Shown in pieces: positions 52,737 through 64,000 of a DNA stretch of 64,000 bases. The position numbers were made by a program, and so were the translations under genes. The first letter of the stretch is position 1. The number at the start of each line of letters is the position of its first letter. The DNA comes from Ilyonectria destructans (lineage: Eukaryota; Ascomycota; Sordariomycetes; Hypocreales; Nectriaceae), in NCBI GenBank assembly GCA_020740775.1, contig JAHEWK010000015.1:1302001-1366000 (forward strand), read 5' to 3'. Under the pieces are notes generated by a model, which ran no database searches, was not told the origin of the DNA, and saw only the letters and a list, made by a program, of their open reading frames with translations.

Positions 52737-53912
52737 ATGAAGTCTTCCTTTCTTGTGAGCTGTTACTTGTCGGTTTCGGCCTTTGCGGGCGTGTCGGCCA
52801 CGGGTTCAACCGTCAAAGTGGATGTCCATGCGCATTTTGTTCCCGATTTCTATGCGCAAGCGTTGAGAGACGCTGGCCATACGCCAGGCCCTGATGGCAT
52901 GCCAGCTATCCCGGTTAGTCCCTCATTCAACAATAACAGTGCTGCTTTTTCTGACACAATTACCTAGGCTTGGACTCCTGAGACTCACCTTGCGTTCATG
53001 GAGAAGCAAAACATAGACAAGTCCTATTTGTCCATCTCGAGCCCTGGAGTGTATCTCACTGTACCTTCCAAGGCCGCGACAACGAAGGCCATCAATTTGG
53101 CCCGACAGGTCAACAAGTACGCGTCAAAGCTGAAAGCTCAATACCCTGACAAGTTTGGGTTCTTTGCATCTCTTCCCCTCCCCGACGTCAAGGCGTCATT
53201 GGAAGAGATCAAGTACTGCTTCACCAAGCTGCACCCGAAACCTGATGGCGTCGTGCTAATGTCCAACTTCTACGGAATGTACCTCGGCGACCCAGACCTT
53301 GATCCAGTCTACAAGGCGCTCAACAAACTCAACGTGACAATCTTCGAGCACCCTACTACGCCATGCACCGAATTCAACGAATTGAAGTACCACACCAACA
53401 CAAAGGCTCCTGCCGTTACCCAGAAGCAATGGCAGGCTCTCAACAGACCGGTTGCATCCCGACAGTTTGCTGCCCCTACGCTTGACTTTCCCTTCGACAC
53501 GGCTCGCACCTTTGCAGATCTATTCTACTCTGAGGTACCGACCAGGTTCTCACGTCTCAAGTGGATTATCCCTCATGGTGGCGGCGCGCTCGTGCCTACC
53601 TTGGATCGGATAGTTGGGTACAGTATTCTGTATCCGAACCTCAATTTGACGGAATCGTCCATGAAAGCGACCCTCACCAAGAGTTTTTACTTCGACCTCG
53701 CCGGTCCTTGGCCAGTTACCTCGGCTATTCCTCCATTGCTTCGATGGGTCGATTATACGAAAATTGTCTGGGGAACTGATACGCCCTTCACTCCCTGGGC
53801 CTCAGCCGCAAAGGGAGTTGCTGTCTTTGACCAGGATATTGAAACAGTGTTTAACGACTCGAGCAAAGCTGAAGCTGTTCGACAAGACAATGCAAGGAAC
53901 TTATTCGACTAG
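52737..53912 (+). CDS. Amidohydrolase-2 family protein (ACMSD-like), predicted secreted
   Basis: This is a metal-dependent decarboxylase/hydrolase of the ACMSD fold (TIM barrel; relatives decarboxylate aminocarboxymuconate semialdehyde, resorcylates and similar aromatic acids). Exons are 52737-52913 and 52968-53912, giving 373 residues. The metal-binding HxH is in KVDVHAHFVP (about residues 30-32), a further His is in WIIPHGGGAL, and the catalytic Asp is in IVWGTDTPF. The first 22 residues (SFLVSCYLSVSAFAGVSA) form a likely signal peptide, unusual for this mostly cytosolic family but seen in some fungal members. The start is the ATG in CATCATGA; an in-frame open stretch upstream has no further ATG near it. 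The actual substrate is unknown. Confidence 0.9.
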
Positions 53913-56900
53913 TTGTACATGGTCGCCTTGACTATTGGCAATTTGAAACAAGGATAATTAACTTCACTTGCAATTCTTTTCGGAGAGGTTGGGGGTTTAT
54001 ATAGCGAATATTCTTCTGATTCGTTGCACTGAATGAAATAACTAATTCGCGGTCAATTAAGTGGCAGTGCAACCACGTAGACAATAATACTAATACTTTT
54101 AATCATGGTGGACACATCCATATCCTGACGAGACCATCTCCCAGCTTAAGCAGACAACTGATGGAGTGAGAATTTCTCGACAGCCTCACAGGTCGGAAGT
54201 GGTCGACCTAATAGAAGGCGGGGTTCTCGAAATTGAGTGTAGAGGATCGCCATAATACTTCTACCAGACCTTAGTCGCTTCGTTACAGATTGGAGATCTG
54301 GTGACATAGGACTAGGTTAGTATTACCGATGAGGCTATCACCAAACAACAAACCATGCCAGTGCCTGCTGAGTTCACCAACACCGTCTCGGTGCTATACT
54401 GGGAAATCGACAGCTTTTTCTCACGTCCTGATCCCTTGAACCGGGCGCGCGTCGATGTTGCTCCGCAAATATCCCACGGCACTGAGCAGCTTGGATGCAA
54501 CTTGAATGGAGCTGCGCTGAAGACAGGTGTCCTCTGCTCCTGTCGGTGTACCAGTGAATTCAGCGGACGAAGCACGTCACCACCACATTTCCGCGAGGTC
54601 ACTGACGACACGATGTTAGACGGACAAGGCCTCCTCAAGCCTGAGAACTGTGTGTAGGTGCGGAGCCAGCCCAACCGCACGAATTTCTATGTCAGATGCG
54701 ACTCGGCCGACGTGTTCGATTCGTATCGTACGTATCGCAGGATGCTCAAAGTCGACATGGAGCGGAGGTCGATTGTGTCGGGATCATCGTGGAATGGGTT
54801 GCAGCACCTCGTCAGTCTCCTATGTGACCTATCGCTTCGATCGAACTCGTTGACGTCGTGACTCACATTGCCATTAGGGGCGATCTGATCTCTATGGTCA
54901 CGCGTCAGTGGGATAAGGGTCGGGGAGTGTACACACACGAGGGCATGAGTATATGCAACCGAAGAAAGATGTGCAAGTCGATGTCAAGAAGCTTAGAAAC
55001 GGGCCAGGACAAGACTCCCGTATCTCTTGCATCACCTCAAAGACTCGAGGCATGAAAAACGAGATTTACTTTCCTGTTCTTCCAAATGTTGAGTGATTTC
55101 AGGAGTTGGGGTGGGGGCGATTTGAAAAAGAAGCTAACGGGAATCTGCTGAGTCGTGTTATCATCTCGGTAGGAGCGGCTAGGTTTACATTTCCTACCCT
55201 AGTCTTAGCATAGAAATGTTAGGATTATTTAGCTTCATATCGAATAGAGTACTGAGTGGCGAAATTGACAAATTGATTCCTTATTTTGGGGTATTTGTGA
55301 CCTTCAAAGATGTTCTAGGGTAGCCGGCCAGAGAAGTTAACACCATAAATATACTGCCCACTCATTGGTTTACTACGCCCTGGAACAACCTCGAACCGGA
55401 ATCTCTTGATTGAATAAAAATATCAAAACAACAATGATGGTGGTAATGGAGCCATATAACAATCATATACAGATCACCGCAGACAGTGTCAGCGCAGCCT
55501 TCAAATCCCAATCTCGCACCCTTCGTGGAAACATGTATTTGTCAATCATAGTCGCGACCCAATTTGCGGGCCTGTCCCCCCACGAATGACTTGACCTATT
55601 GCAATACGATGAACGAAAAAGGTAATGGAAATATCAAGAAATTCGTACAAGCGGGGCTGACCCCAATCGGGGCTCTTGATGCGATGCCGCCTTCGCTTGC
55701 GCAAGCGCTCGCTGAGGAAATTGCTTCATTAGCTCTGACTCTGGCCCCGCGCTTGATCTGGCCCCAGCATTTTGATTCCGTGTCTACTCCGCACGCTGTC
55801 GATTGATCATGTGGATGATCTAGTGCCGCTGCCAATGGTTTACTTGGAACTTGTTTGACACGCCGAGTGCGGCCTTGATCCTCCAGAGCCGCTGATGAAT
55901 GATGTCATGCTACTATACATGTTACGCCAAGCCATGTGTAACCACTGATCGTAAGTTACGACACCATTGTGACACGGGGTACATGGGGAGTATGACCACT
56001 CAAGACCCTTGGTAATCATCACTTAGGTTACCCCAACGATTAACCAGATCGGGTGCGCCAGTATCATCTTGCTGTTGGGCTCTGGGCCTTACGTCCTGCA
56101 AGATCGGAGCCGCAAAGTCTAGACAATGCCGATAGTCGGCACTCATTCTAGGATCCTGCTACTAACCCAGGAATGGAGGCATGACTGACTGATGCGAGAC
56201 GGTCTCAGTCCGGACCAGCTGATCCGCGACACCACGTCGTAACACCACGTGGCTCGGTGGTATCGAGGTCTCAACACCACGCGACTCAGTGTACTCAACA
56301 CAATGTATGCGTGAATATTATCTCGTCCTTAGTGAAAAACAACCAGGCCTGGTGGTTGGCCTCTGGAGGTTCCAAAGCGCCCGCAAGGAGAGAAGTCCGT
56401 GTTTCCATGTTGAGTCCGCGTTATATTTCTCCCTGCGAAAAATTGCTGAGATGGCCGGACGGGCCGATTGTCAGAAGCCTTGGCCACATGGAAATCATAC
56501 CATCTATCGCTCGGCGCGGCGACTAGAGCAGCCGCTGTGCTCTAATGGCCCGGCATGTGGGTGAAACGAGATCCGGCCAGCCGCCACGCAGAAAATGGGT
56601 GACACACCGGCCCTATTTTTCGTTTAACCTGCTTGACCGACCGCGCAGAGGATGGCGAATGCCACTTGCATCAAGCTATTTACGGACGTGTTCTCGGCGA
56701 GACTACCCCAACTCCCCACATGGGTAAGGACTGGCCGTCTAGCTATCTAGCCTCTTTGGGGGAAGCTCGTCGGCATTCCCTAGCTGGTGTGATTAAACAA
56801 GGCTTGTGATTGGGCATCGTGGTTGGGGGTCCCAATCTTTTCCCCGGAGGTCTGGACTCTAACGAGGTCTCGATCGCCAGGAGAATCCGGTTTACCACTC

Positions 56901-57204
56901 TACGTACTCCCATACTAGACTAGGGAGCCATGGCGATGCCGAGAGGGGAAGGAAAGCTTAACGCTTATCCACGTACTCCGCGTGTTATTGGGTACGCGTA
57001 GCTTAACAACGGGGCCGATGGTTGGGGTAGCGTTACTCTCGGTCCGACAGCTCCAAATGCTCCAAGCTTGAATCATGGAGAAGCTGGAGAACTCTGCGTC
57101 TGGGTCGTCTCGTGCGGAGAGGTCTGGGGATTAGGTTGAGGGGGTTGAGGGGGAGAAGAGGAGAAGTGGAGCAGGAAGAGTCTGTAGATCGCAAAGACTA
57201 GAGA
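53913..57204. other. 3.3 kb gene-poor stretch
   Basis: No supported gene. A plus-strand pair of open frames at 54355-54861 (separated by one stop, reading PNRTNFYVRCDSADVFDSY in the second) has coding-like composition but no recognised domain. At 56228-56285 the word ACACCACG recurs three times. The last 200 bases are G/A-rich and lead into the MFS promoter. Confidence 0.35.
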
Positions 57205-57205
57205 A

Positions 57206-57212
57206 TATAAAG
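57206..57212 (+). promoter_or_regulatory. TATA box of FucP-type transporter
   Basis: TATAAAG lies about 100 bases upstream of the start at 57311 and is followed by a CTCCTCCTCC pyrimidine-rich leader (57270-57292), a usual arrangement for a strongly expressed fungal gene. Confidence 0.5.
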
Positions 57213-57310
57213 ATTGCATTGATCGCAGTCAAGGCTCTCGATATCACTCTTCACAGCACTCAATCACTTCAATCCTCCTCCTCCTCCGCCAATACACACA
57301 TATCTCTATC

Positions 57311-58690
57311 ATGGCTGGTGGCATTCCCACCGCTGCTCCCCAGCTTGCTGGCGGCTACCTGACTGGTCGGGCCCTCATCTTTCCGCTCTCCCTCATCATC
57401 TCGCTGTTCTTCCTCTGGGGCTTCTCCTACGGCCTGCTCGATGTTCTCAACAAGCATTTCCAGACCGTGCTCGGCATCTCCCGCCTCGAGTCCACCGGCC
57501 TCCAGGTCATGTACTTTGGCGGCGGTTACCTGCTCTACTCCCCTATTGCTGCAGAGGTTCTCAAGCGCCGGGGCTACAAGCAAACTATCCTGATGGGTCT
57601 TTCTCTCTACTCGCTTGGCGCTATCCTCTTCTGGCCCGTTGCCAAGTCCGCCGACAGCAGCAGCAACGGCAAGGCTGTTTTTGGCGGCTTCTGCGCTTGC
57701 ACCCTTGTCATCGCCTGTGGACTCGCCACCCTTGAAACCGCTGCCAACTCGTACGCCGTCGTCATTGGCAAGCCCGAGTCTGCTTCAGCCCGTCTGCAAT
57801 TCTGCCAATCGTGGAACGGCGTTGCTTCCTTCATCGGCCCTCTGATCGCCTCCAAGTACTTCTTCTCCGGCGCGAACCAGAACAGCCTTACCAATGTTCA
57901 ATACGTCTACCTCGCTGTCAGCTGCGCTGGCGCCGCCGTCGCGGTCCTCTTCTTCTTTGCCCGTCTTCCTGAGATTCCCGAGGCCGTCATCGAAGAGGAG
58001 GCCCACGGCCAGTCGGCTCAGGGCTCATTCTGGAAGCAGTACAACATGTGGTTTGCCTTTGGCGCCCAGCTCTGCTACGTTGGTGCCCAGGTCACCATCG
58101 CCACCTTCTTCATCAACTACGCTCACGAGAACGGCGGCATTTCCACCAGCAAGGCTAGCACCATGCTGAGCTACGCTCTGATCACCTTCACCGTTGGCCG
58201 CTTCTTTGCCACTGGTCTCGCTATGTTTCTCTCTTCCGGCTTTATCATGGTCGTCTACACCTGCTGCGCAATTGCCCTGACAGCCTACGTCAGCGCTGGT
58301 CACGGCGCTGCCAGCGTCGGCGTGCTCATCACCATCTTCTTCTTCGAGGCCCCCATGTATCCTACCATCTTCGCCATGGGTACCAAGAACCTTGGCCGCC
58401 ACACCCGACGCGGAGCTGGTATCCTTGTCATGGGTGTCTCCGGTGGTGCCATTTTCCCTCCCATCCAGGGCGCCATTGCTGACGCCAAGTCAACCCGTAT
58501 CAGCTACCTCGTCCCCATGGTTGGCTTTGTCTACGTTCTGGGATACGTCGCTGTTAACTGGGTTCGTGATGGCATGCCCATCCGGGCACCTAAGGAGTCT
58601 GAGACCTCTGCCAGCGATTCGGCGAGTGTGAAGGAGAAGGACGGTGCTATTATTGAGCAGCACGAGAAGAAGGGTGATGACTGGGCATAG
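57311..58690 (+). CDS. MFS sugar transporter, fucose permease (FucP)-like
   Basis: This is a plasma-membrane sugar/proton symporter of the FucP/glucose-galactose branch of the MFS. It is one exon of 459 residues with 12 hydrophobic segments. Recognised features are LIISLFFLWGFSYGLLDVLNKHFQ at helix 1 (the F-x-x-WGF motif of the family), MYFGGGYLLYSP, LETAANSYAVVIG, RLQFCQSWNGVASFIGP, and EAPMYPTIFAMGTKNLGRHTRRGAG. The codon third positions are strongly C-rich, unlike the neighbouring sequence, which fits high expression. Substrate (a hexose or deoxy sugar) is inferred from family only. The ATG has an ATCATGG context. Confidence 0.94.
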   Translation: MAGGIPTAAPQLAGGYLTGRALIFPLSLIISLFFLWGFSYGLLDVLNKHFQTVLGISRLESTGLQVMYFGGGYLLYSPIAAEVLKRRGYKQTILMGLSLYSLGAILFWPVAKSADSSSNGKAVFGGFCACTLVIACGLATLETAANSYAVVIGKPESASARLQFCQSWNGVASFIGPLIASKYFFSGANQNSLTNVQYVYLAVSCAGAAVAVLFFFARLPEIPEAVIEEEAHGQSAQGSFWKQYNMWFAFGAQLCYVGAQVTIATFFINYAHENGGISTSKASTMLSYALITFTVGRFFATGLAMFLSSGFIMVVYTCCAIALTAYVSAGHGAASVGVLITIFFFEAPMYPTIFAMGTKNLGRHTRRGAGILVMGVSGGAIFPPIQGAIADAKSTRISYLVPMVGFVYVLGYVAVNWVRDGMPIRAPKESETSASDSASVKEKDGAIIEQHEKKGDDWA

Positions 58691-59667
58691 AATATACAAG
58701 ATATACAAGATCCGAAATTAGAAGTAGAAAAGGTTCTCTAGAGCGGGTTCAATAATACTACTGAAAGAAACATTATCACTGGGCTTTTCCGTAAAGCTTC
58801 AATCCACTTCCGCCTGTGACCAACCGCCACTCATCCAACTGATATCCTATCTTCACTTTATTGCCGACTACAAAATAATTGGGCGCCATTTGTGATTAGC
58901 AAAATGGTCCCATTTCCAAATTGCGGTACCTTTCTCGGGCAACCTTCTTAGAGCGAAACTTTTCGGGTTTCAACCGTTTAGGCTAATCAGGGGAGTTGGG
59001 CACCGTGATCGGCAGTGTTAATATCGCTCACCTAATAATTCTTGGAAATAGCATGAACTTAATAGATCCAAGCCGAGGAACTAATCACAATGCAGGTAGT
59101 CTAGTGCCTAATTGAGCGATGAAGATGGCGGCGGACAAGCCCTCCTACCGTTGATTAATTTGTTGGTCGTAAGCATTTCGCATCTAGAGACGGTGTGCGT
59201 TGCAGATTTCCTATCACCAACGCACAGCGCCATTCCAATCGACTGCCACAACCCAAAGATGCGTTTGAATGTAGGAGTACATATATACCTGTCTTTTGGA
59301 CTGTAACCGCCTGTTGCCCGTGCGTCGCTGTGCACAACCAAGCCTAATCGAGGGGTGGCACATGTTGTTAGGAGCTAGCAAAGGTTTCTCGTCCGGACGG
59401 AACATTGACGAGCTGGTCCGTAAAGTACTGACTCGGCCCGCAGGGTGCCGAGTACAGTGAGCACAGCAGGGGATGGCATCTTCACATACAAGGAGGAGAC
59501 GAAGCTCTCATTATTCAACTGAGTTCATCGCGCACCTATCTCGGACCCAACAGATGGTGGACGACGGTTAAGCAGTGAAAAGTATTGTGATTTCGCAAGT
59601 AATCGGCTGAAAAACATTCTGAGTGCTCCGTATATCGCATCAATGTAAAGTAGAATGCTCGCCGGCT
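58691..59667. other. Gap of about 1 kb
   Basis: This gap holds the 3' flanks of two convergent genes. No recognisable feature beyond short open frames. Confidence 0.35.
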
Positions 59668-62340
59668 TCATAGTCCACTTGTAAAGCCGTTCAAGTTTGC
59701 TTCGAATAGCTGCCAGATTTGCTCTTCATTCGTCTCAAAGTTGGAAGGAATAATCGGGTCCTCAAACATGCCCAGTGCTTCTGCGCTCCGCATAAAGTCC
59801 TCGCCGTTCAGGCTTTCTTGAACTCCAGGTTGGAGGTTTCCAGTAACACTCGTGCAGGAATTTGCTGCCCTAACACAGTGTTCTCCATATCAGCGACCCC
59901 AGGCATGCCTGGTCTTGTGATTTCTGGAGCTTGCGAGGTGATATGGTCGGTGTGGACTTGTGAGAAGATGGGAGTTGTGGATGGGGCATTGCTGTGTGAC
60001 CTCGGTTTTGTTATGGTCTCGAAGCATAGTTTGACCAGTCTCTTGCAAAAGTCTTCAATCTTGTAGACACTTGGTGCATCAGCTGATATAACACTGAACC
60101 CATCTGCCACATCCTTGAGAAGACGGAGGTCCCCAAGGTCTGCCGTGATGATGACGTTGCTAAATACAACGAAGAAGGCGGATAAAGGAAATATCAAGAT
60201 TGTCCTTGGCAGATGTTAGCTCTAATCAAGTGGGACAAACAGAGAGAGTCAGCTGTGACAAACCATGTCAGTGATGAAGCAAATGCCTTCGATCGTATAA
60301 AATGAGCCCAGGTGTTATCCTGCATTGCCTTCAGCGCCTTCAATGCCTGCCGAGCGCTGTCCAAGAGAATTCGGTGTGTGTCTGCGTCATACTTGGCATC
60401 GATGATCATGCTCAAGAGCGCGGTTCGGACAGAACAATACGTAAACTCCATCGACATGAACTCTCCTCGTAAGAAGTTATCAGATTGATAGAGTGAAGAT
60501 TGAGTGCCCTAGTAAAGGTTAGTGTTAAACATCTAAGGGGAAATCAAGTCAACAGAAAATTATTTACCTCTTCGAGCAATTTTTGCGTAGGTTTCAATGA
60601 GTCCAAAACTGCATGTAGCCGCTTCACCTTATTTGCTGCCTCATCCCCCTCAATTCGTAGTCTGCGCTCCCTTATTATAGCATCCATAGCCTGCGCAATT
60701 CCCAGGAGGATCTGGCAAATGTCTTGAACGGCCTTGTTGTTGTCAGTGAGAACTAAGCTTGCTATGCTGAAGTCTAGGTCTGAGAGGCTGCAAGGACGGT
60801 CCATATTGATAGAGAATGCCTTGTCCCAGATATAACAGTTGAACAGACAAGCACGGACTTCTCGAGCCTGTACTGATGATGGGTCTGATGTTTGTTGAGT
60901 AACAAAGTGACCCCCAAGAGAAATACACGCCCTATAGGCCGCTGAACTCAGAGTCCAACAATTTTCAAAATCGCCGACATCCAAGAACAACATGACCTTG
61001 ATGAATCAGACATGTTAGTGCACAATAAGGTAACCGGGACTTGACTCGACGTACACCAGATACCAATGCCTGAAGCAGGCTAACCGTAGGGGTCACCAAT
61101 ATGCTCATACGTTTGAGTGCTTGCTTGGCGTTGTTGAAATATCGATCGCGTGTGCCCCCCAAGTGTTGTGCCATACGAGTCGATGAGTCGTCGGATTCGA
61201 GTGAAGTCAGGACCAAGTACGCCCAGAAGTTGACGCAAACAATATACTCGAGACGCCTGTGGCCCTGCGCAGTATTCTCGACAAGCGCCAGCTCCATGCG
61301 TTCGAGGGTAGTCCTGGATATGTGAGACCCGAGATAGAGGTAGAGCTGTGTAATAAGACTGCTTGTATTAAGGCCTAAACAACAACAATAAATAACGTGA
61401 TAGCGTCAGAATGGATGAGGTCTTACCATTGAGTGTGATATAAATAAATTCAGGTGAAGGGTACATGCTTTTAGAATAGAAATTGATCTTGTCTTCAAGC
61501 TCAACTCCATCCGTCCAAGCAATTGCTGGTGGCGAATCGACGCTCTCCGCCAAATCCAAGCCCCACTGAAATAGCCATTGTCTCTCCTGCGTGGTGTTCA
61601 CCTCGGGTCTACCACGCTGGAACTTGAGATAACGTTGGGCCTGTCTTAGGAGTGGGCTTTGTCGGATGGTACTCGAGTCATCATCCCAAGAATATTGTGT
61701 CGAGCTTCCGAGTGACGGGGCGACGGAAACCCTTCGCCGTTTTGCATTTCCTACTCGCTGGATGCGGCTTGTATCCTTTTCTGGAGATTGTTGGTCTTCT
61801 TTCTCATTGTTGTGTGATGTGCTTTGTACCGTTTGAGAAACCCGGGTCTCTGTTGGGGATGGACTCTTGGGAAATTCGGGTTGGGTAGGGTTTTGTGTTG
61901 ATTCCGAAGTCGATCGTGAGGCTTGGTCCTGCTCATTTTGAGATTTGGATACCAAGGCGCCTTCCAAGTGCGACAGCCTTTGCATCAAGACGTTAAAACG
62001 GTCGTCACTGCTCGTCTTCGTTAGTTCTGCTGCTAAGCACGCGAGCCTGCGACTCTGCCAACATACTTCGGTGCAGCTGCGTGATGCCTCGGAGCCCGGG
62101 GCCTATTTCGAGTACAGTTGACCGAGTTGTCTCGGCAAGCGCCGCATAGTTCCTTTCGATCACATTTTATCTCGAATCAACTGTCAGCAGAGTAGTCGTG
62201 TAACATGTTCGTCGCAAGCGAACGGTCGAGTTTCTGGTATACCTTTTTCGCATGACACCAGTCGCACTTCTTTCTGTCAGCTCAATCATGAATAAAATAC
62301 GACCAGTCTTTCTTACCGCGGGTAGAACTTGAGGATGCAT
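59668..62340 (-). CDS. Zn2Cys6 transcription factor, many introns
   Basis: The zinc cluster is split by an intron. Joined, it reads C-D-W-C-H-A-K-K-I-K-C-D-R-K-E-L-C-G-A-C, then NSVNCTRNRPRAPR. Well-supported exons are 62170-62067, 62010-61427, 61374-61055, 60996-60568, 60508-60264 and 60204 onward; the first cluster half ends at 62243. A linker with MQRLSHLEGAL and a long charged region precede the fungal_trans-like domain (AYRACISLGGH, CLFNCYIWDKAFSINMDRP, WTILIFPLSAFFVVFSN). The C-terminal exon reads FMRSAEALGMFEDP to a stop at 59668, but its joining intron near 59810-59850 is not resolved. The first coding exon (ATG near 62340) is also provisional. Confidence 0.8.
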
Positions 62341-64000
62341 TCTCAGGTCGATGGCGTTCGATTCATGCGGAGGATGGTGCAATGCAGGGTAACAGGATGA
62401 TGTGGAATCGCACGATTGTGTAAAAATACTCCACAATTGCTGGGGATCTGGTCTGATCCAAGTTCAGGCAGTGAAGAACGCGGGGTAAGTAACTGGTTAA
62501 GACGTGGACTAAATCCGTTCCGGTTAACCTGCCCTCGGTTGCTCCGATTGAGATAAGACACATGCGCTACTAGCTCCGAAGTGATAATAGATAATGCCTG
62601 AACAAGGTTGCGGGTGCCGATCTTTCCGATTTCCGAGAGCCGCTTCTTCCTTCACAACATTGGAGAGATGCCAGGGGTTGGAATTCATGTATAGAGATGT
62701 ACGCGTCAATTGCATCAAGGTGCTTTGTACTTCTTGCTCTCATCAAGTCGGCAATATGCAAGAGGTCCTTGTTTTCGTTCGTGAAATGCCATCATGGTCG
62801 CTGACTCGCTGTCAAGGCTCATCGATCCCCTATCGTCAACATGGGTTAGCACTCTCGGCGTTGACCGGCCCCATCCACGTTCCCGGATTTCCAATCATTC
62901 CCCCGAGCCGCCACTACGCTATCTCTTATTGCGTTAGCAATAAAAATATCGGCGTTGGACTCCTCTGGAGAAACATAATTCTTATCAGCCGCCCAGGACG
63001 CATTGTGCGGGGTTTGGCAATCATTACGTACACGAGGAGCTTGACGTCCTAAGTTGGAACCAATGGGGATTCCCCGAACATGAGTCACAGGGGTTGCAAC
63101 TATGTAGATCTTGGTATATCGGTCAGGTATGACATGATGCACACCTTTTACCCGCACCCCGATTTCCATGGCCCCATGACTGGGATACGTTATTGATCTC
63201 TTGACGGCCGACATGAATATGAACCAGTTGGCTTCATCTACGAACGCTTATTTGAAAGGATACCCAAGTAAATGCTTATGTATGGAAGCAAGAAACCAAC
63301 TGGAGCCTGTCTACTTGTCCATCTATTCATTTGTTGAGAGTATTAGAAGAGTTAATTGGATTTGTGCACCTACGGGGTTCCTTCTTGGCAATTCAAAGCA
63401 CCTCAAACTTCCAACCACCCCGATGCCGAAGCATTGACCGTTTCCTCGTTCTCATTCTGATGCCAAGAAATACGACGATCAATGCCTAGGCTGGACGAGA
63501 ATCAAGACGGCACAATGTTGAACCAGCGATAAGAATTCGGCGTCTTGATCCCGGACAAGTGGAAAATCGTATCAACAATCATACCTCAAGTGCCAAAAAA
63601 AAAAAAAAACCCCCCCCAAAAAAAAAACTCCCAGAAGCTGTACCAAGAGACGGATGGCCCCCGACTTCTCTTTGCCACTTCCGGCTTCCTTCCGCTCGTC
63701 TTATCTGTTGTGCCTCTGGATTTCAGTACCGCCTTGTTCCTAGGGCAAGGATGGCGCCGCCTTGTTCCCCAAATTGTACTAGGGGTCGCGCTATCAGTGA
63801 CATCGGGATCGGGTCCCGGAACCGACACTGAACATCATTGGTAGATAACTCGGGGTGGAGATACGGCTGTCCGACCTGGTTGACGCTCGGCGTGGAGTTT
63901 CCGGAAGTCCGGGGCTAACTTCCACTTGATGCTGTGGGTCATTCAAACCGAGGTCACCAAACAGAAATTAATGTCCCAGTTATATGCCCGCGTGACACCT
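62341..64000. other. Gene-free window end with homopolymer tract
   Basis: This is the promoter side of the Zn2Cys6 gene, then no supported gene. At 63596-63630 a run of A (about 15), C (9) and A (10) stands out. An open frame to 63052 (plus, 152 codons) has no recognised motif. Confidence 0.35.

Overview
This 64 kb window is nuclear DNA of a filamentous ascomycete (Pezizomycotina, probably Sordariomycetes). The reasons are short GT-AG introns of roughly 45-110 nt, three Zn2Cys6 regulators, a HET-domain gene, a DUF3433 membrane protein, a PTH11-like seven-helix protein, LaeA-like methyltransferases and an AA9 LPMO. The species cannot be named from sequence alone. All exon structures are hand-predicted from splice signals, frame and remembered family motifs; no alignment was run.

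Layout. 0-7.4 kb: 3' part of a peroxisomal acyl-CoA oxidase, the OLA1 ATPase and a DUF3433 membrane protein. 9.7-27.1 kb: a metabolic block with a GNAT acetyltransferase, a damaged FAD amine/amino-acid oxidase, a Zn2Cys6 factor, two APC permeases, a class V PLP enzyme, a second Zn2Cys6 factor and a copper amine oxidase. Both oxidases, like the acyl-CoA oxidase, end in a peroxisomal PTS1 tripeptide. The block looks like amine/amino-acid nitrogen catabolism with its own importers and regulators, although co-regulation is an inference. 28.8-30 kb: a decayed LaeA-like methyltransferase. 30.4-37.2 kb: four genes for unrecognised single-pass membrane proteins, two of them clear tandem paralogues. 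37.7-40.9 kb: a secreted AA9 LPMO and a second GNAT protein.

41-44.8 kb: a HET-domain gene between AT-rich islands, one of which holds a mutated copy of the 3' end of the neighbouring MFS gene. 44.8-50.3 kb: that MFS transporter (frameshifted near its end), an intact LaeA-like methyltransferase with seven introns and, tail to tail with it, a PTH11-like seven-helix protein. 50.3-64 kb: gene-poor, with a secreted ACMSD-like amidohydrolase, a FucP-type sugar transporter and a third Zn2Cys6 factor.

Two inverted copies of a roughly 70 bp repeat (18.2 and 37.6 kb) bracket about 19 kb, and a shorter copy lies at 44.6 kb. Together with the RIP-like relics and frameshifts, this marks about 18-46 kb as the dynamic, accessory part of the window. 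No tRNA, rRNA, CRISPR array or complete transposase gene was seen.
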